DNA of 64,000 bases. Source: Corynebacterium renale. GTDB taxonomy: Bacteria > Actinomycetota > Actinomycetes > Mycobacteriales > Mycobacteriaceae. The stretch lies in the NCBI RefSeq assembly GCF_002563965.1, contig NZ_PDJF01000001.1:744001-808000 (forward strand), written 5' to 3'. The notes under the pieces were generated by a model, which saw nothing but the letters and a program-made list of their open reading frames with translations, was not told the DNA's origin and made no database searches. The position numbers and the translations under genes are program-made. This document shows positions 1-8,638 of the stretch, piece after piece; within the stretch, counting starts at the first letter, position 1, and each line of letters begins with the position of its first letter.

Positions 1-831
1 CACGATGGCGGGATCGACGGCCAGGCACGTGCCCGCGGCCGCCGGCCCGGTGAGTGCATCCGCGTAGACGTCTAGGAGTTCTAAGAGGCGCCCACCTGGG
101 GAAAGTTGCTCGCTGAAGCTTTCGTTTTGGAGGAGAAGGGGCGGGTCTTCGGGGGCTTCGCCGGTCTCGCCGGGCGTGATGTAGGTGCGCGCCGTCAACG
201 GAAGTAAGAGTGAAACCTCCGGTACCGCCGCATCTGGCGATGCGTCGGTAGGCGCGTCGGAGGCGCCCGCCTCAACGCGGATGAGAGTGCGCTCCGACGT
301 GCTGATTAAGCGCGCGCCTTCGGGGGTGATCGCTTGCCCAGAAATGGCGAAGAGCAGCGGGTACGTGCCGGTAAAATTAAGCGATAGCGGGTTCTCTGCT
401 TCGTAGGTGAGCGTGACCTCGGCGCTCTCCCCCGGCGCTAAGTCTTCGAGCGCGGTCGTCTCCCCGACCGTGGTGTATGCCCCCACGTCTTGGGCGAGCG
501 CGCGCCGCGCCTCCGCAACGGTGGCTACCGCGCCGGCGCGCCGCGCCGTAATCGAGGCCTGCGTTATGGGTTCTGAGCTGCGGTTTGTCAGGCGCACGGT
601 TGCGCTCACGGAGCCGTCGGAAGTAAACGGAGTAACTTCTACCAGTTCCGCTGTGAGGGTCTCTTCGGCGTCCTTTTCACCGACGCGCACCACGGGATTC
701 GCCCACAGTTCGGAGTAATCGGGATGCGTTGGGCTCTGCGGGAACGGCGCGGCCGCGGCCGGGAAACTGGTGCCGAACAGCACGGTGCCCGCGACGCCGA
801 CCGCGAGCAGCCCCCGAAGCGTGCGCATCAT
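1..831 (-). CDS. DUF6049-type secreted/membrane protein (3' end outside window)
   Basis: The frame is open from an ATG at 831 (a second ATG is at 828) to the window edge, giving 277 codons. It opens with a signal peptide: a short basic start, a hydrophobic stretch and an AAAA processing region near residue 25. A Thr/Ser-rich extracellular domain follows, with the beta-sandwich look of DUF6049 proteins. The start overlaps the stop of the Nudix gene (ATGATG over TGA), so the two are probably translationally coupled. In corynebacteria this gene normally lies between a Nudix gene and murJ, which would be just off the left edge. Its molecular function is unknown; a cell-envelope role is inferred from context. 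Confidence 0.75.
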   Translation of the reverse strand, partial: MMRTLRGLLAVGVAGTVLFGTSFPAAAAPFPQSPTHPDYSELWANPVVRVGEKDAEETLTAELVEVTPFTSDGSVSATVRLTNRSSEPITQASITARRAGAVATVAEARRALAQDVGAYTTVGETTALEDLAPGESAEVTLTYEAENPLSLNFTGTYPLLFAISGQAITPEGARLISTSERTLIRVEAGASDAPTDASPDAAVPEVSLLLPLTARTYITPGETGEAPEDPPLLLQNESFSEQLSPGGRLLELLDVYADALTGPAAAGTCLAVDPAIV

Positions 832-1541
832 CGCGGAGTGAGCCTTCCGGCAGCCTTTTCCGCGCGGGCAAGATCCGGCAGTTGGTCGTGGGCGATGCGG
901 GCGAGTTTGCGTTCGTCGGCGTATGCGAGGTGTTCGATGAGGTGGTCGGCGGGTACCCACGACACTTCGGTGACCTCGGGGTCTTCGTCGTTCAAGTCGC
1001 CGTCGACGTAGCGCAGCAGGTGGTGGTGCACCGTCTTGTGGATGCGCACCCCATCGGAGACGAACCAGTAATCAATAACGCCCAGCTCGGAGATCACTTC
1101 CCCGGTCAGGCCGGTTTCTTCCCACACTTCACGCTCGGCGGTGGAAGCGTAGCCTTCGCCTGGTTCCACGTGGCCTTTCGGCATGGACCACAGGAGGCGA
1201 CCGCGCCGGTCGATGCGGCCGATGAGGGCGACGTAGACGCGGGAGAGGTCCACGGTGCCGTCGTCACGCACAGCCTCGGCGAGGCCGGAAACCATGAGGC
1301 CGCCTGCCGACGTCTCGTCGCGCGTGGGCATCGAGGGCCGCTGCGGTGCATGGCCACGGGCATTGCGCGAACGGCCTCGCTGCGCGCCCCGTGCACTTCC
1401 TTGACCCTGCTTGGGGTGGCGACGGCGACGTCGAGAAGCACCTGAGTGAGACCCCGTGCCAGAGTTTTTGCCGGCGCCGGAGGAACGGCGGCGGTTGGGC
1501 CGGCCGTTGGAACGCCGCGGTTTCTGGTTTGAGGTAGACAT
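828..1541 (-). CDS. Nudix hydrolase
   Basis: Predicted product about 237 residues. The first ~85 residues are basic, low-complexity and Arg/Ser/Gly-rich. The Nudix fold follows, with a complete box of the form G-x5-E-x7-R-E-x2-E-E-x-G (GHVEPGEG, then REVWEETGL). It should hydrolyse a nucleoside-diphosphate derivative; the substrate cannot be read from sequence. Three in-frame ATGs (1550, 1544, 1541) are possible. The one at 1541 is preferred because TAGTAT lies 7 nt upstream, as for other leaderless genes here. It is divergent from the CCA-adding enzyme gene and its stop overlaps the DUF6049 start. Confidence 0.85.
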   Translation of the reverse strand: MSTSNQKPRRSNGRPNRRRSSGAGKNSGTGSHSGASRRRRRHPKQGQGSARGAQRGRSRNARGHAPQRPSMPTRDETSAGGLMVSGLAEAVRDDGTVDLSRVYVALIGRIDRRGRLLWSMPKGHVEPGEGYASTAEREVWEETGLTGEVISELGVIDYWFVSDGVRIHKTVHHHLLRYVDGDLNDEDPEVTEVSWVPADHLIEHLAYADERKLARIAHDQLPDLARAEKAAGRLTPR

Positions 1542-1604
1542 CATGCCCATACTATCCCTAAGCCAGCGTGGGTGCCTAAATGTGGCCCAGGTAGACTGTC
1601 CTGC

Positions 1605-3059
1605 GTGAATTCCCCAGATGTGATGAGTCCTGACCAGGCCGCGACCCTCGCCCGCGCCGAGGCGGAGGTCCACCGCCTTGCCCCGGTGCTGGAACCGTTG
1701 GCGAAGGCCTTCCACGAACGCGGCGAGCAACTCTACCTCGTCGGAGGTTCGGTGCGCGACGCCCTGCTCGGCCGCCTGGGCCACGACCTCGACTTCACCA
1801 CCTCTGCCCGCCCGAACGTGATCCAGGAGATCCTCGAGGCGTACACGAACACCGTGTGGGACACCGGCATCGAATTCGGCACGATCAGCGCGGAGAAGGA
1901 CGGCCAGCAGATCGAGATCACCACGTTCCGCGCCGACCAGTACGACGGCATCTCCCGCAACCCCGACGTCACCTTCGGCGACACCCTCGAAGGCGACCTG
2001 ATCCGCCGCGACTTCAAGGTCAACGCCATGGCAGTGGAACTGCTTATCGACGCCTCCGGCCTCCACGCCGCCTTCCACGACCCGGTCGGCGGTTTCCCCG
2101 ACCTGGTGGCCGGGCGCCTGGACACCCCGGCGGTCCCATCCCAATCCTTCGACGACGATCCCCTGCGGATGCTGCGCGCGGCGCGTTTCGTGTCACAGTT
2201 GGGGTTCGCGGTGGCTCCGCGCGTCGTCGAAGCGATGAAGGCGATGGCCGACCAGATTTGCCGTATTACTACAGAACGCATCACCGTCGAACTGAACAAG
2301 CTCATGGCTGGGGTGGCGCCGTGGGATGGTTGGGACCTGCTGGTGGAAACCGGGCTGGCGCAGATTGTGATGCCGGAGGTTCCTGCGTTGCGCATGGAAC
2401 GTGACGAGCACATGCAGCACAAAGATGTGTACGCCCACTCGATGCAGGTGCTACGCCAGGCGATGGATCAGGAAGAAGACGGCCCGGACCTGATCCTGCG
2501 CTGGGCTGCACTCTTGCACGATTGCGGCAAGCCCGCGACCCGCGCCGCGAAGCCTGGTGGCGGGGTGACGTTCCACCAGCACGAGGTGGTGGGTGCGAAG
2601 ATGGTGCGCAAGCGCCTGCGCGCGTTGAAGTTCCCCAAGCGCGAGATCGAGGACATCTCGCGTCTTGTCTTCCTGCACATGCGTTTCCACGGTTTCGGCG
2701 ACGGCCAGTGGACTGATTCTGCGGTGCGCCGCTACGTCACGGATGCCGGCGACCTGTTGCCACGCCTGCACAAGTTGACCCGCGCGGACTGCACGACCCG
2801 CAACCCGAAGAAGGCGGCCCGCCTCCAGCGCACCTACGACCACTTGGAGGAGCGGATCGCCGACATCGCGGCGCGTGAGGATTTGGCGCGCGTTCGCCCC
2901 GATTTGGACGGCAATGAAATTATGCAGATTCTGGACCTTAAACCGGGCCCGGAAGTGGGTCAGGCCTGGGCTTTTATGAAGGAATTGCGGCTTGAGGAAG
3001 GTCCACTTGACCGCGATGAGGCGGTGGCTCGGCTACTCTCGTGGTGGAATCAACGCTAA
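1605..3059 (+). CDS. pcnB: CCA-adding enzyme (tRNA nucleotidyltransferase)
   Basis: A 484-residue class II nucleotidyltransferase that adds or repairs the 3' CCA end of tRNA. The N-terminal palm has GGSVRD (about residue 47) and the metal-binding pair DLD (about 61-63). A central primer-binding region is followed by an HD domain (LLHDCGKP, near residue 300), as in bacterial CCA enzymes with phosphohydrolase activity. GTG 1605 is chosen because TAGACT (1592-1597) sits 7 nt upstream, which suggests a leaderless mRNA. GTG 1572, GTG 1620 and ATG 1623 are alternatives. The next gene, yqgE, follows closely and is probably co-transcribed. Confidence 0.93.
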   Translation: MNSPDVMSPDQAATLARAEAEVHRLAPVLEPLAKAFHERGEQLYLVGGSVRDALLGRLGHDLDFTTSARPNVIQEILEAYTNTVWDTGIEFGTISAEKDGQQIEITTFRADQYDGISRNPDVTFGDTLEGDLIRRDFKVNAMAVELLIDASGLHAAFHDPVGGFPDLVAGRLDTPAVPSQSFDDDPLRMLRAARFVSQLGFAVAPRVVEAMKAMADQICRITTERITVELNKLMAGVAPWDGWDLLVETGLAQIVMPEVPALRMERDEHMQHKDVYAHSMQVLRQAMDQEEDGPDLILRWAALLHDCGKPATRAAKPGGGVTFHQHEVVGAKMVRKRLRALKFPKREIEDISRLVFLHMRFHGFGDGQWTDSAVRRYVTDAGDLLPRLHKLTRADCTTRNPKKAARLQRTYDHLEERIADIAAREDLARVRPDLDGNEIMQILDLKPGPEVGQAWAFMKELRLEEGPLDRDEAVARLLSWWNQR

Positions 3060-3068
3060 GGAGTGCCC

Positions 3069-3722
3069 ATGTTTGATCCGTTCGGTGGCGGCGGCCCCAG
3101 CGACTACGACCCATACCCCGGCGGTCTGTACGGCGACCGCCTCTTCAACGCTTTAGAGCGCACGGACCCGGAGCCCGGCCAGTTGCTTGTGGCTGCGCCG
3201 GGTATGTTGTCGCCGGAGTTTAATCGGTCTGTCGTCCTGGTGATCGAACACAACGAGTACCTCACTTTCGGCGTGAATCTGGCGGCGCGTTCGGACGTCG
3301 CCGTGTTCAACGTGATGCCGGAGTGGGAGCACCTACTGGCCGACCCGGCCGCCCTCTACATCGGCGGGCCGCTGCAGCAGCAGTCCGTCGTGGGCTTGGG
3401 CGTGACGGCCCACGGCGTGCGCATCGAAGAGCACCCCTACTTCACCCGCCTGGCTAACCGTCTGGTGCACGTGGATCTGCGGAAGGACCCCGAGGAGCTC
3501 ACGGAGCTTATCGACGGCCTCCGGCTCTTCGCCGGTTACGCCGAATGGGGCCCCGGACAACTCCACGACGAGATTGAACGCGGCGATTGGTTCGTCGCCC
3601 CGGCCCTCCCGGGTGACGTGATTACTCCCGGGGATGTGGATCTGTGGGCGAACGTGATGCGTCGTCAAGCGATGCCGCTGCCGCTCTTTTCTACGTTCCC
3701 GGCTGACGTTGTGGATAACTGA
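3069..3722 (+). CDS. YqgE/AlgH family protein
   Basis: A 217-residue protein of the YqgE/AlgH (DUF179) family. Family landmarks are the N-terminal GQLLVAAPGM, then FNRSVVLVIEH and later the YIGGPLQ stretch. The ATG at 3069 has AAGGAG five bases upstream; this Shine-Dalgarno overlaps the pcnB stop codon. The biochemical function of the family is not established. The stop codon shares bases with the azlC start (TGATG), so pcnB, yqgE and azlCD may form one transcript. Confidence 0.85.
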   Translation: MFDPFGGGGPSDYDPYPGGLYGDRLFNALERTDPEPGQLLVAAPGMLSPEFNRSVVLVIEHNEYLTFGVNLAARSDVAVFNVMPEWEHLLADPAALYIGGPLQQQSVVGLGVTAHGVRIEEHPYFTRLANRLVHVDLRKDPEELTELIDGLRLFAGYAEWGPGQLHDEIERGDWFVAPALPGDVITPGDVDLWANVMRRQAMPLPLFSTFPADVVDN

Positions 3723-4480
3723 TGGACGGCAATGTTTCACGTGAAACATCGACTGTCGCCGAGATCCGCAAGGGCCTCCGCGACACGTGGGCCGTGGGCC
3801 TGGGTCTGATCCCGCTGGGTCTCGCGTTCGGCGTGCTCATCGTCCAGTCGGGGTACGCCTGGTGGTGGGCGCCAATCTTCTCGTTAATCATCTACGCGGG
3901 TTCCGCGGAATTCCTGGCGATCAGCCTGGTTTCCTCGGCGATTTCCCCGCTGTCCGCGGCAGTCACCGGTTTCCTGGTGAATTTCCGGCACGTCTTCTAC
4001 GGCCTGACCTACCCGCGTAACTTGATCCGGTCGCGTTTGGGGCGCGCATATTCCACCTATTCGCTTACCGACGAGTCCTACGCCATCGTCTCCACCAAAC
4101 CACAGCAGGAGCTCACCGGTGTGCGTGTGGCTACCGTGCAGTGGGTGTGCCAACTATTTTGGGTCATCCCGGGCATTGTCGGCGCGTTGGCCGGGCAGTT
4201 GATTCCGCCCGGGCTGGAGGGCCTGGACTTCGCGTTGACGGCGTTGTTTGTAGTGTTGGCGTGGGACGCGTTTAAGGCTGCCCGGGATTGGTCGCTGGTG
4301 TTGATTGCTGGCGTGTTTGCGATAGTCGCCGGCTTGGTGGCTCCGGCGCAGATGTTGGTGATTGCGTTGGCCGCGTACGTGGGTGTGTTGGGTCTGCGCT
4401 TCGCGTTGCCGGGCGTGGATCGCGCGCTGCGGCTCGCCCCGCGTGGTGAGCGTGCACCGAAGGTGGTGGACGAGAAGTGA
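3722..4480 (+). CDS. AzlC/BrnF-type amino-acid exporter, large subunit
   Basis: A 252-residue polytopic membrane protein of the AzlC (LIV-E) family, with about seven or eight hydrophobic segments and the LGLIPLGLAFG motif of the first helix. Together with the small AzlD subunit downstream it should export branched-chain or related amino acids; corynebacterial BrnFE also exports methionine. The start is the ATG overlapping the yqgE stop. A perfect parS 16-mer lies in codons 5-9 and encodes VSRET, so the N-terminus may partly reflect the DNA site rather than protein function. Confidence 0.82.
   Translation: MDGNVSRETSTVAEIRKGLRDTWAVGLGLIPLGLAFGVLIVQSGYAWWWAPIFSLIIYAGSAEFLAISLVSSAISPLSAAVTGFLVNFRHVFYGLTYPRNLIRSRLGRAYSTYSLTDESYAIVSTKPQQELTGVRVATVQWVCQLFWVIPGIVGALAGQLIPPGLEGLDFALTALFVVLAWDAFKAARDWSLVLIAGVFAIVAGLVAPAQMLVIALAAYVGVLGLRFALPGVDRALRLAPRGERAPKVVDEK
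3733..3748. promoter_or_regulatory. parS site 1 (ParB-binding 16-mer)
   Basis: TGTTTCACGTGAAACA, a perfect 16-bp palindrome identical to the canonical bacterial parS sequence. It lies inside the 5' end of the azlC gene. It is one of four such sites in this window and probably serves chromosome segregation. Confidence 0.93.
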
Positions 4481-4848
4481 GTTGGTTGCACACTCCTGGG
4501 GCTTTCGGTTTGCCGGAGGGGACCACGCTCGCGCATGTGGCTGCGGTTCTGATCCCGATCGGTATTGTGACCGTGTTGTTGCGGTGGGCGCCGTTCCTGT
4601 TTCAGCGGGTCCTGGGGCGTTCTACGTTTGTTGCCAGCCTGGGCGCGACGATGCCGATTGGCGTGATGGTGGCGCTGGTGATTTATACGCTTTTCGGCTT
4701 GCGGGGAAACCCTGGGGGCATTGCGGCAGGCTTGATTGCGACGGCCGTGACGCTGGGTTTGCATTGGTGGCGCGGAAGCTTGGGCCTGTCTATTGCGGGC
4801 GGTACGGCCACGTACATGGTTTTCGTGAATGTGGTGTTTGCCGGGTAG
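4477..4848 (+). CDS. AzlD/BrnE-type amino-acid exporter, small subunit
   Basis: A 123-residue hydrophobic protein with about four membrane segments. Size and position match the AzlD small subunit of the LIV-E exporter. The GTG start overlaps the azlC stop by four bases (GTGA), the usual coupling for this pair. The AzlD motif region around RWAPFLFQR is visible. It should form the transporter together with the preceding gene; the substrate range is not readable from the sequence. Confidence 0.8.
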   Translation: MSWLHTPGAFGLPEGTTLAHVAAVLIPIGIVTVLLRWAPFLFQRVLGRSTFVASLGATMPIGVMVALVIYTLFGLRGNPGGIAAGLIATAVTLGLHWWRGSLGLSIAGGTATYMVFVNVVFAG

Positions 4849-4853
4849 TGGCG

Positions 4854-4994
4854 TCATCTGCGCGCTAAGGGATGTGCGCCCGCTTCCCGTGGCTCGTCCG
4901 CTGCCGGCTTGCTACCTTCATTAAAACTGTGGAGGGTGCGGTCGACTTCCTCCCCTACTTCTGGGAGTGGTTTGCGTGGAGTTGGCTTGTTCAT
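4854..4994 (-). CDS. Hypothetical 46-residue protein coupled to the Panacea gene
   Basis: A small frame starts at ATG 4994, overlapping the stop of the upstream Panacea-domain gene in an ATGA arrangement, and ends at TGA 4854-4856. The product is hydrophilic and rich in Pro, Glu, Lys and Arg, with no membrane segment and no family I recognise. Overlap coupling is the only support. It sits where a toxin or an accessory peptide of the antitoxin gene would lie, but it is short for a toxin. Confidence 0.4.
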   Translation of the reverse strand: MNKPTPRKPLPEVGEEVDRTLHSFNEGSKPAADEPREAGAHPLARR

Positions 4995-5476
4995 GCGCGC
5001 ACTCCCTCGAGGTCAAGTGATTCGTAGTAGGTAGTGTCGGCGGTAATGTCGTCAGGATCGAGGAAAGCTTGGTTATTTTGGTACGCCTTGTACCATGCTG
5101 AATCTTGAAGATGTGTGATTTCCGATAGAGTTACCGCTCCATAGCGCTTGGCTTTGTCCCATACTCGATCGAGCGCTCGTTTGAGGTGGGGATCCTCGGC
5201 TTCGTTGATAATGAATACGTTGCCGCGGGCGTCCCGGCCGTAACAGTCAATATCGTTTTTGCTGAACGTGCGGAATTCATCGTAGACGGAGCGGACGACG
5301 GGCCCGTACGCCCACGTGGAAAATGGTTCTGCGAGGAGCGGGCGCTGGGTTTCTTTCTGGTATTCGGCTGCGACGAAATAGAGTATTTTCTGCAGTTTCA
5401 TTGGGCTCATGTAGGCCTTTTCAGCGAATGCGCGGCTGAGGATGTTGTTGGCAATCATGATGGGGCTATACGTCAT
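4991..5476 (-). CDS. Panacea-domain (DUF4065/SocA/GepA-like) protein, putative antitoxin
   Basis: A 161-residue protein with the landmarks of the Panacea domain: MSPMKLQKILYF near residue 27, then WAYGPVV and a C-terminal TYYES. Panacea domains act as antitoxin/chaperone modules in many toxin-antitoxin and phage-related loci. ATG 5476 is chosen because AGGAGG lies eight bases upstream; a GTG at 5485 would overlap that Shine-Dalgarno. Base composition is more AT-rich than neighbouring housekeeping genes, which suggests an accessory origin. No conventional toxin is beside it; only the 46-codon frame follows. Confidence 0.75.
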   Translation of the reverse strand: MTYSPIMIANNILSRAFAEKAYMSPMKLQKILYFVAAEYQKETQRPLLAEPFSTWAYGPVVRSVYDEFRTFSKNDIDCYGRDARGNVFIINEAEDPHLKRALDRVWDKAKRYGAVTLSEITHLQDSAWYKAYQNNQAFLDPDDITADTTYYESLDLEGVRA

Positions 5477-5618
5477 GGTGTTCACCTCCTTTGACTAGGA
5501 CTATAGCAATCCAGCGGGTATGGTCGAATTGCTTGCAATATGCATCGGAAGCTTGGAATACAAGTGATTGTTGCGCGATGCTAGCTGCGTAACGTCGGAT
5601 CGCTCAGCTGAAGCAAAT

Positions 5619-5647
5619 AAAGAAAAAGCCCGAGCTTACGCCCGGGC
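5619..5647 (-). terminator. Intrinsic terminator of the HicB-like gene
   Basis: On the minus strand an 8-bp stem (GCCCGGGC/GCTCGGGC, one G-U pair) closes a GTAA tetraloop at 5628-5647 and is followed by TTTTTCTTT. It starts 15 bases after the stop of the HicB-like gene. Confidence 0.85.
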
Positions 5648-5662
5648 CTCTGCATGTCTTAA

Positions 5663-5854
5663 CTACCGAGGGATTAGTTCTCCAGCCTTGTCCATATCTG
5701 CGATTACCTCCGCAACGAGAGCAACCGCTCCAGCGCGGGCCGCCTGCTCTGTCGGCGCAAGCCAGGATAGTGAAGGAAACTCCGGCACGGTGGCTACATA
5801 TTCTTGGTCTTCTTCGGACCATTCCGTGCGGTATTCATACTCTTCTGCGTTCAT
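5663..5854 (-). CDS. HicB-like antitoxin-domain protein (short form)
   Basis: A 63-residue protein with the partial RNase-H-like fold of HicB antitoxins: EWSEEDQEYVATVPEFPSLS followed by an Ala-rich helix ending in ADMDKAGE. Full-length HicB proteins carry a C-terminal DNA-binding segment; this one stops at the end of the core domain. No hicA-type toxin gene is adjacent, so it is an orphan or a solitary regulator. ATG 5854 has a GAGAGGGG Shine-Dalgarno. A strong terminator follows immediately, so the gene is monocistronic. Confidence 0.7.
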   Translation of the reverse strand: MNAEEYEYRTEWSEEDQEYVATVPEFPSLSWLAPTEQAARAGAVALVAEVIADMDKAGELIPR

Positions 5855-5890
5855 CAACGCACCCCTCTCTTTAACTAATGGTCTGTAACA

Positions 5891-6202
5891 CTACCCCAGT
5901 TCCGGGAACTTGGCCACGGCCTCCGCCCACAACGCTTCGAATTCGGAGGCGTCGATGCGGCGGGCCATGATATCGGGGAAGGTGTCGTAGGAGTCTGGGT
6001 GTGGGACGTACCGTTGGGGCACGTTTGGGGTGCCGTGCATTCCGTCGGGGGTGCCGGCTCCGCGGACCACGTCGGCGTCGTCAAGCTCGACGATCCGGAG
6101 CATTTCTGCTTTCGTGTGGTCGATTTCGCGGATTTCGGCGACGTGGGTGACGGTGCCTGCTTCGGGGACGGTCATGGACATGCGCACGTACATATCAGTC
6201 AT
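5891..6202 (-). CDS. Hypothetical 103-residue protein
   Basis: A small acidic soluble protein, MTDMYVRM at the N-terminus, with no signal peptide or membrane segment. I do not recognise the family with confidence; the opening beta-strand resembles small immunity-type DUF proteins such as DUF6881. ATG 6202 lies seven bases after TAGACT (6215-6210), which fits a leaderless transcript. The GTG at 6208 is less likely. That -10 box overlaps the stop of the upstream transporter gene. Confidence 0.6.
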   Translation of the reverse strand: MTDMYVRMSMTVPEAGTVTHVAEIREIDHTKAEMLRIVELDDADVVRGAGTPDGMHGTPNVPQRYVPHPDSYDTFPDIMARRIDASEFEALWAEAVAKFPELG

Positions 6203-6212
6203 GGGCACTAGT

Positions 6213-7205
6213 CTAGGCGCCCTCGCCAGCCGCTCCCCGACCGCCCGCGCCCGCTACCTCGCCCGCGTACCTGCTGGCCAGCCAGGAGCACATCATGAGC
6301 TGGATTTGGTGGAAGAGCATGAGTGGCAGGATCATCAGGCCCAGGGCGCCGCCGCTGAACATGACGGATGCCATCGGTAGTCCAGAGGCGAGGGATTTTT
6401 TGGTGCCGCAGAATTCGGCGGCGATGACGTCCCAGCGGTTCATGCCGAGTTTCTCCGCGACGAAGCGGGTGAACCACAGCATGAATCCGACAAGCACCAC
6501 GGACAGGACGCACAGGAACACGATCTCCCACACGCCGGTCGAGGACCATACGCCCGCCACCATGCCCGCGGAGAACGCCGAGTACACGACCATCGCGATC
6601 GACCCGCGGTCCACGATCTTCGTCGCCGGGCTGGCCGCAAGTTTCCGCGTCCATTTTTGGGTCAGCTGCCCCACTATGAACGGCGCGAGCAGTTGCAGCG
6701 AAATGTCTATGAAGACTGAGGTATCGATGTGCAGGCTGCCGTCGGTAGTCATGAGCAGCAGCACGAGCAGAGGGGTTGCCACGACGCCCACCACATTGCT
6801 TAACGATGCCGCCACGATCGCCCCCGCAACGTTGCCTTTCGCAATGGACGTGAATGCGACTGACGATTGCACCGTCGAGGGCACGAGGGTGAGGAAGAGG
6901 ATGCCCGCGTACATGTCGGCGCCCAGCCAGTGCTGCAGCGGGCTCAAAGCCAGGCCGATGAGTGGGAAGAGCACGAACGTGAACGCGAGGATCAAGCTAT
7001 GCAGCTTCCAGTTTTTCAGGCCGCTGAGTGCTTCCCGCGTGGAGAGGCGGGCGCCGTAGAGGAAGAAGAGGAGCGCGATGGCGATTTTGACGGCAATGTC
7101 GAAGCCCGCCGCGAATGTTCCGCGGGCGGGCAGGAAGATGGCCAGGATCACCGCCAGGATGATGAGGACGATGAGTGGGTCGATCTTTGGTCGTCGAAAA
7201 CGCAT
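6213..7205 (-). CDS. SBF-like (bile-acid:sodium symporter superfamily) transporter
   Basis: A 330-residue polytopic membrane protein with nine or ten hydrophobic segments. Motifs typical of the SBF-like CPA branch (YfeH/Rch1 type) are visible: LLFFLYGARLS in the second segment, LVPSTVQSSVAFTS mid-protein and EFCGTKKSLASGLPM near residue 265. It is probably a sodium-coupled transporter of an organic anion; the substrate is unknown. The C-terminus ends in a Gly/Ala-rich tail. The start ATG at 7205 follows the Rieske gene by about 50 bases on the same strand. Confidence 0.82.
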   Translation of the reverse strand: MRFRRPKIDPLIVLIILAVILAIFLPARGTFAAGFDIAVKIAIALLFFLYGARLSTREALSGLKNWKLHSLILAFTFVLFPLIGLALSPLQHWLGADMYAGILFLTLVPSTVQSSVAFTSIAKGNVAGAIVAASLSNVVGVVATPLLVLLLMTTDGSLHIDTSVFIDISLQLLAPFIVGQLTQKWTRKLAASPATKIVDRGSIAMVVYSAFSAGMVAGVWSSTGVWEIVFLCVLSVVLVGFMLWFTRFVAEKLGMNRWDVIAAEFCGTKKSLASGLPMASVMFSGGALGLMILPLMLFHQIQLMMCSWLASRYAGEVAGAGGRGAAGEGA

Positions 7206-7255
7206 GGTGTTTATCCTAGCGGGGGCGCGTCACTTCCCCGCCGGTTTGCGGAAAC

Positions 7256-7642
7256 TTATCCGGTGACGGTGACCGTGCCGCCGGATGCGTCGGTCTGTGC
7301 GGGGGTGAGGCCGTCGCGGGCGGGGCCTTCGAGGACTTTGCCGGTGGCGATGTCGAAGATGGAGTTGTGGTTGGTGCACCGGACGGTGGAGCCTTCGACT
7401 TCGGTGATGCGTGAGTTTTGGTGCGGGCAGATGACGGAGTAGGCGCGGTACTCCCCTGCGGTGGGTTGGGCGATGATGAAGTCGCCGACGATGATGGCGG
7501 AGCCGACGGGTACGTCGGTGGCGGCGACTTCTTCGGTGGAGGTGCTGCCGCATGCGGCGGCGAGGATTCCGGCGAAGGTGGTTGCGCTGCCGACGAGGAA
7601 GAGGCGGCGGGAGCAGGCGGGGGCGGTGTGAGTGTCAGACAT
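7256..7642 (-). CDS. Rieske [2Fe-2S] lipoprotein
   Basis: A 128-residue exported protein. The N-terminus has a twin-Arg-like SRRLFLVG and a lipobox ending in Cys31 (LAAAC), so it is probably a lipoprotein. The Rieske cluster ligands are complete: C72-P-H74 and C89-T-N-H92. Small stand-alone Rieske lipoproteins occur in actinobacteria, where their redox partner is usually unknown. ATG 7642 is preferred over an upstream start because the signal peptide then begins properly and TACCCT lies six bases upstream. Confidence 0.8.
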   Translation of the reverse strand: MSDTHTAPACSRRLFLVGSATTFAGILAAACGSTSTEEVAATDVPVGSAIIVGDFIIAQPTAGEYRAYSVICPHQNSRITEVEGSTVRCTNHNSIFDIATGKVLEGPARDGLTPAQTDASGGTVTVTG

Positions 7643-7698
7643 GCTTCTAGGGTAGCCCACGGGTCCGCCCGTAGCGTCGGCCAATGGGCTGATATAAG

Positions 7699-7760
7699 TG
7701 ATAGCCACAGCCCTTATTCGGAGCCGTGGCTATCAGATAGTTTGGTCACCGTGACTAAAC
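7699..7760. terminator. Two inverted repeats downstream of trpA
   Basis: A 10-bp perfect inverted repeat (TGATAGCCAC at 7699-7708, GTGGCTATCA at 7726-7735) is followed by GTTTGGTCAC/GTGACTAAAC (7740-7760, one mismatch, 1-nt gap). Both lie between the trpA stop and the Rieske gene. They are the best candidates for trp operon transcription termination, although neither has a clear U-tract. Confidence 0.5.
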
Positions 7761-7765
7761 GGGGA

Positions 7766-8638
7766 CTACTTAGAGGTTGCCGCCTTCATGGCTGAAACAT
7801 ACTCTGAAAGTTCCTTTTTCAGCCCTTCCATGTCCGAAACCTTTTGCGCGGGCAGGTCGTGTTCGGAGAACGATTCCCGTTCCGGCGCGTCGACAAGGTA
7901 GCGTTCGATGATCTTGGAGATTGCCGATCCGGTGATCGCTCCCGCTGCCCCGGCGGCGATTGCGTCGGCTACGTGTTGGGGCGTGGAGATGCCGAAGCCT
8001 AGCAGCACTGGCGCGCCGCCGAACTTGGAGGCGTTCGTGACTACGTCCGCCAACCCGGTGGTCGAGGATTCCTTTTCGGCGCCGGTGACGCCGTCGCGGG
8101 AGATGGCGTAGATGTAGCCCTTCGAGTGTGCGGCCACGCCGCGTAGGACTTCTTCGGATGCTTGCGCTGGGGCGATGAAGATGGGGTCGACCCCGGCCTC
8201 TACCGCGGCTGAGGCGAAGGGGACGCCTTCGCGCACGGGGATGTCTGGCAGGAGGACGGAATCGGCGCCGGCTTCGTGGAATTCGGTGTAGAACTTGTCC
8301 ACTCCCCTGGTGAATGGCACGTTGCCGTAGATGAGCATGCCAATCGGGATGTCGGGGAACTCTGAACGGATTTGGCGGATTTGGGCAAGACACTTATCGA
8401 CGGTCGCCCCGCCGGCCAGTGCTCGGATGTGAGCTTTTTGGATGGTTGGGCCGTCAGCGACTGGGTCGGAGAACGGGACGCCTAGTTCGAGGGCGTCTGC
8501 TCCGGCGGCGATGACGGTGCGGATGATCTCCATCGATTCTTCCGGCGATGGGTCATTGAGCATGAGGAAGGGGACGAATGCTCCGGATGGTTTTTCGGCC
8601 GCGCTCAGTGCGCGGAACATGTTTTCGTAGCGCGACAT
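7766..8638 (-). CDS. trpA: Tryptophan synthase alpha subunit
   Basis: A 290-residue TIM barrel that cleaves indole-3-glycerol phosphate to indole and glyceraldehyde 3-phosphate. Catalytic Glu51 (ALELGVPFSDP) and Asp62 (ADGPTIQ) correspond to E49 and D60 of the E. coli enzyme. The ATG at 8638 overlaps the trpB stop (TAATG), so the two subunits are translationally coupled. The C-terminus carries about 25 extra residues after the usual end. Last gene of the trp operon. Confidence 0.95.
   Translation of the reverse strand: MSRYENMFRALSAAEKPSGAFVPFLMLNDPSPEESMEIIRTVIAAGADALELGVPFSDPVADGPTIQKAHIRALAGGATVDKCLAQIRQIRSEFPDIPIGMLIYGNVPFTRGVDKFYTEFHEAGADSVLLPDIPVREGVPFASAAVEAGVDPIFIAPAQASEEVLRGVAAHSKGYIYAISRDGVTGAEKESSTTGLADVVTNASKFGGAPVLLGFGISTPQHVADAIAAGAAGAITGSAISKIIERYLVDAPERESFSEHDLPAQKVSDMEGLKKELSEYVSAMKAATSK

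Noticed and set aside
1551-2144. Upstream extension of the Nudix frame across the pcnB gene
   Set aside because: It is antisense to the conserved nucleotidyltransferase domain; the Nudix start lies near 1541-1550.
7740-7760. GTTTGGTCAC/GTGACTAAAC as an operator
   Set aside because: Possible, but its position just after trpA fits termination at least as well and no regulator match is known to me.
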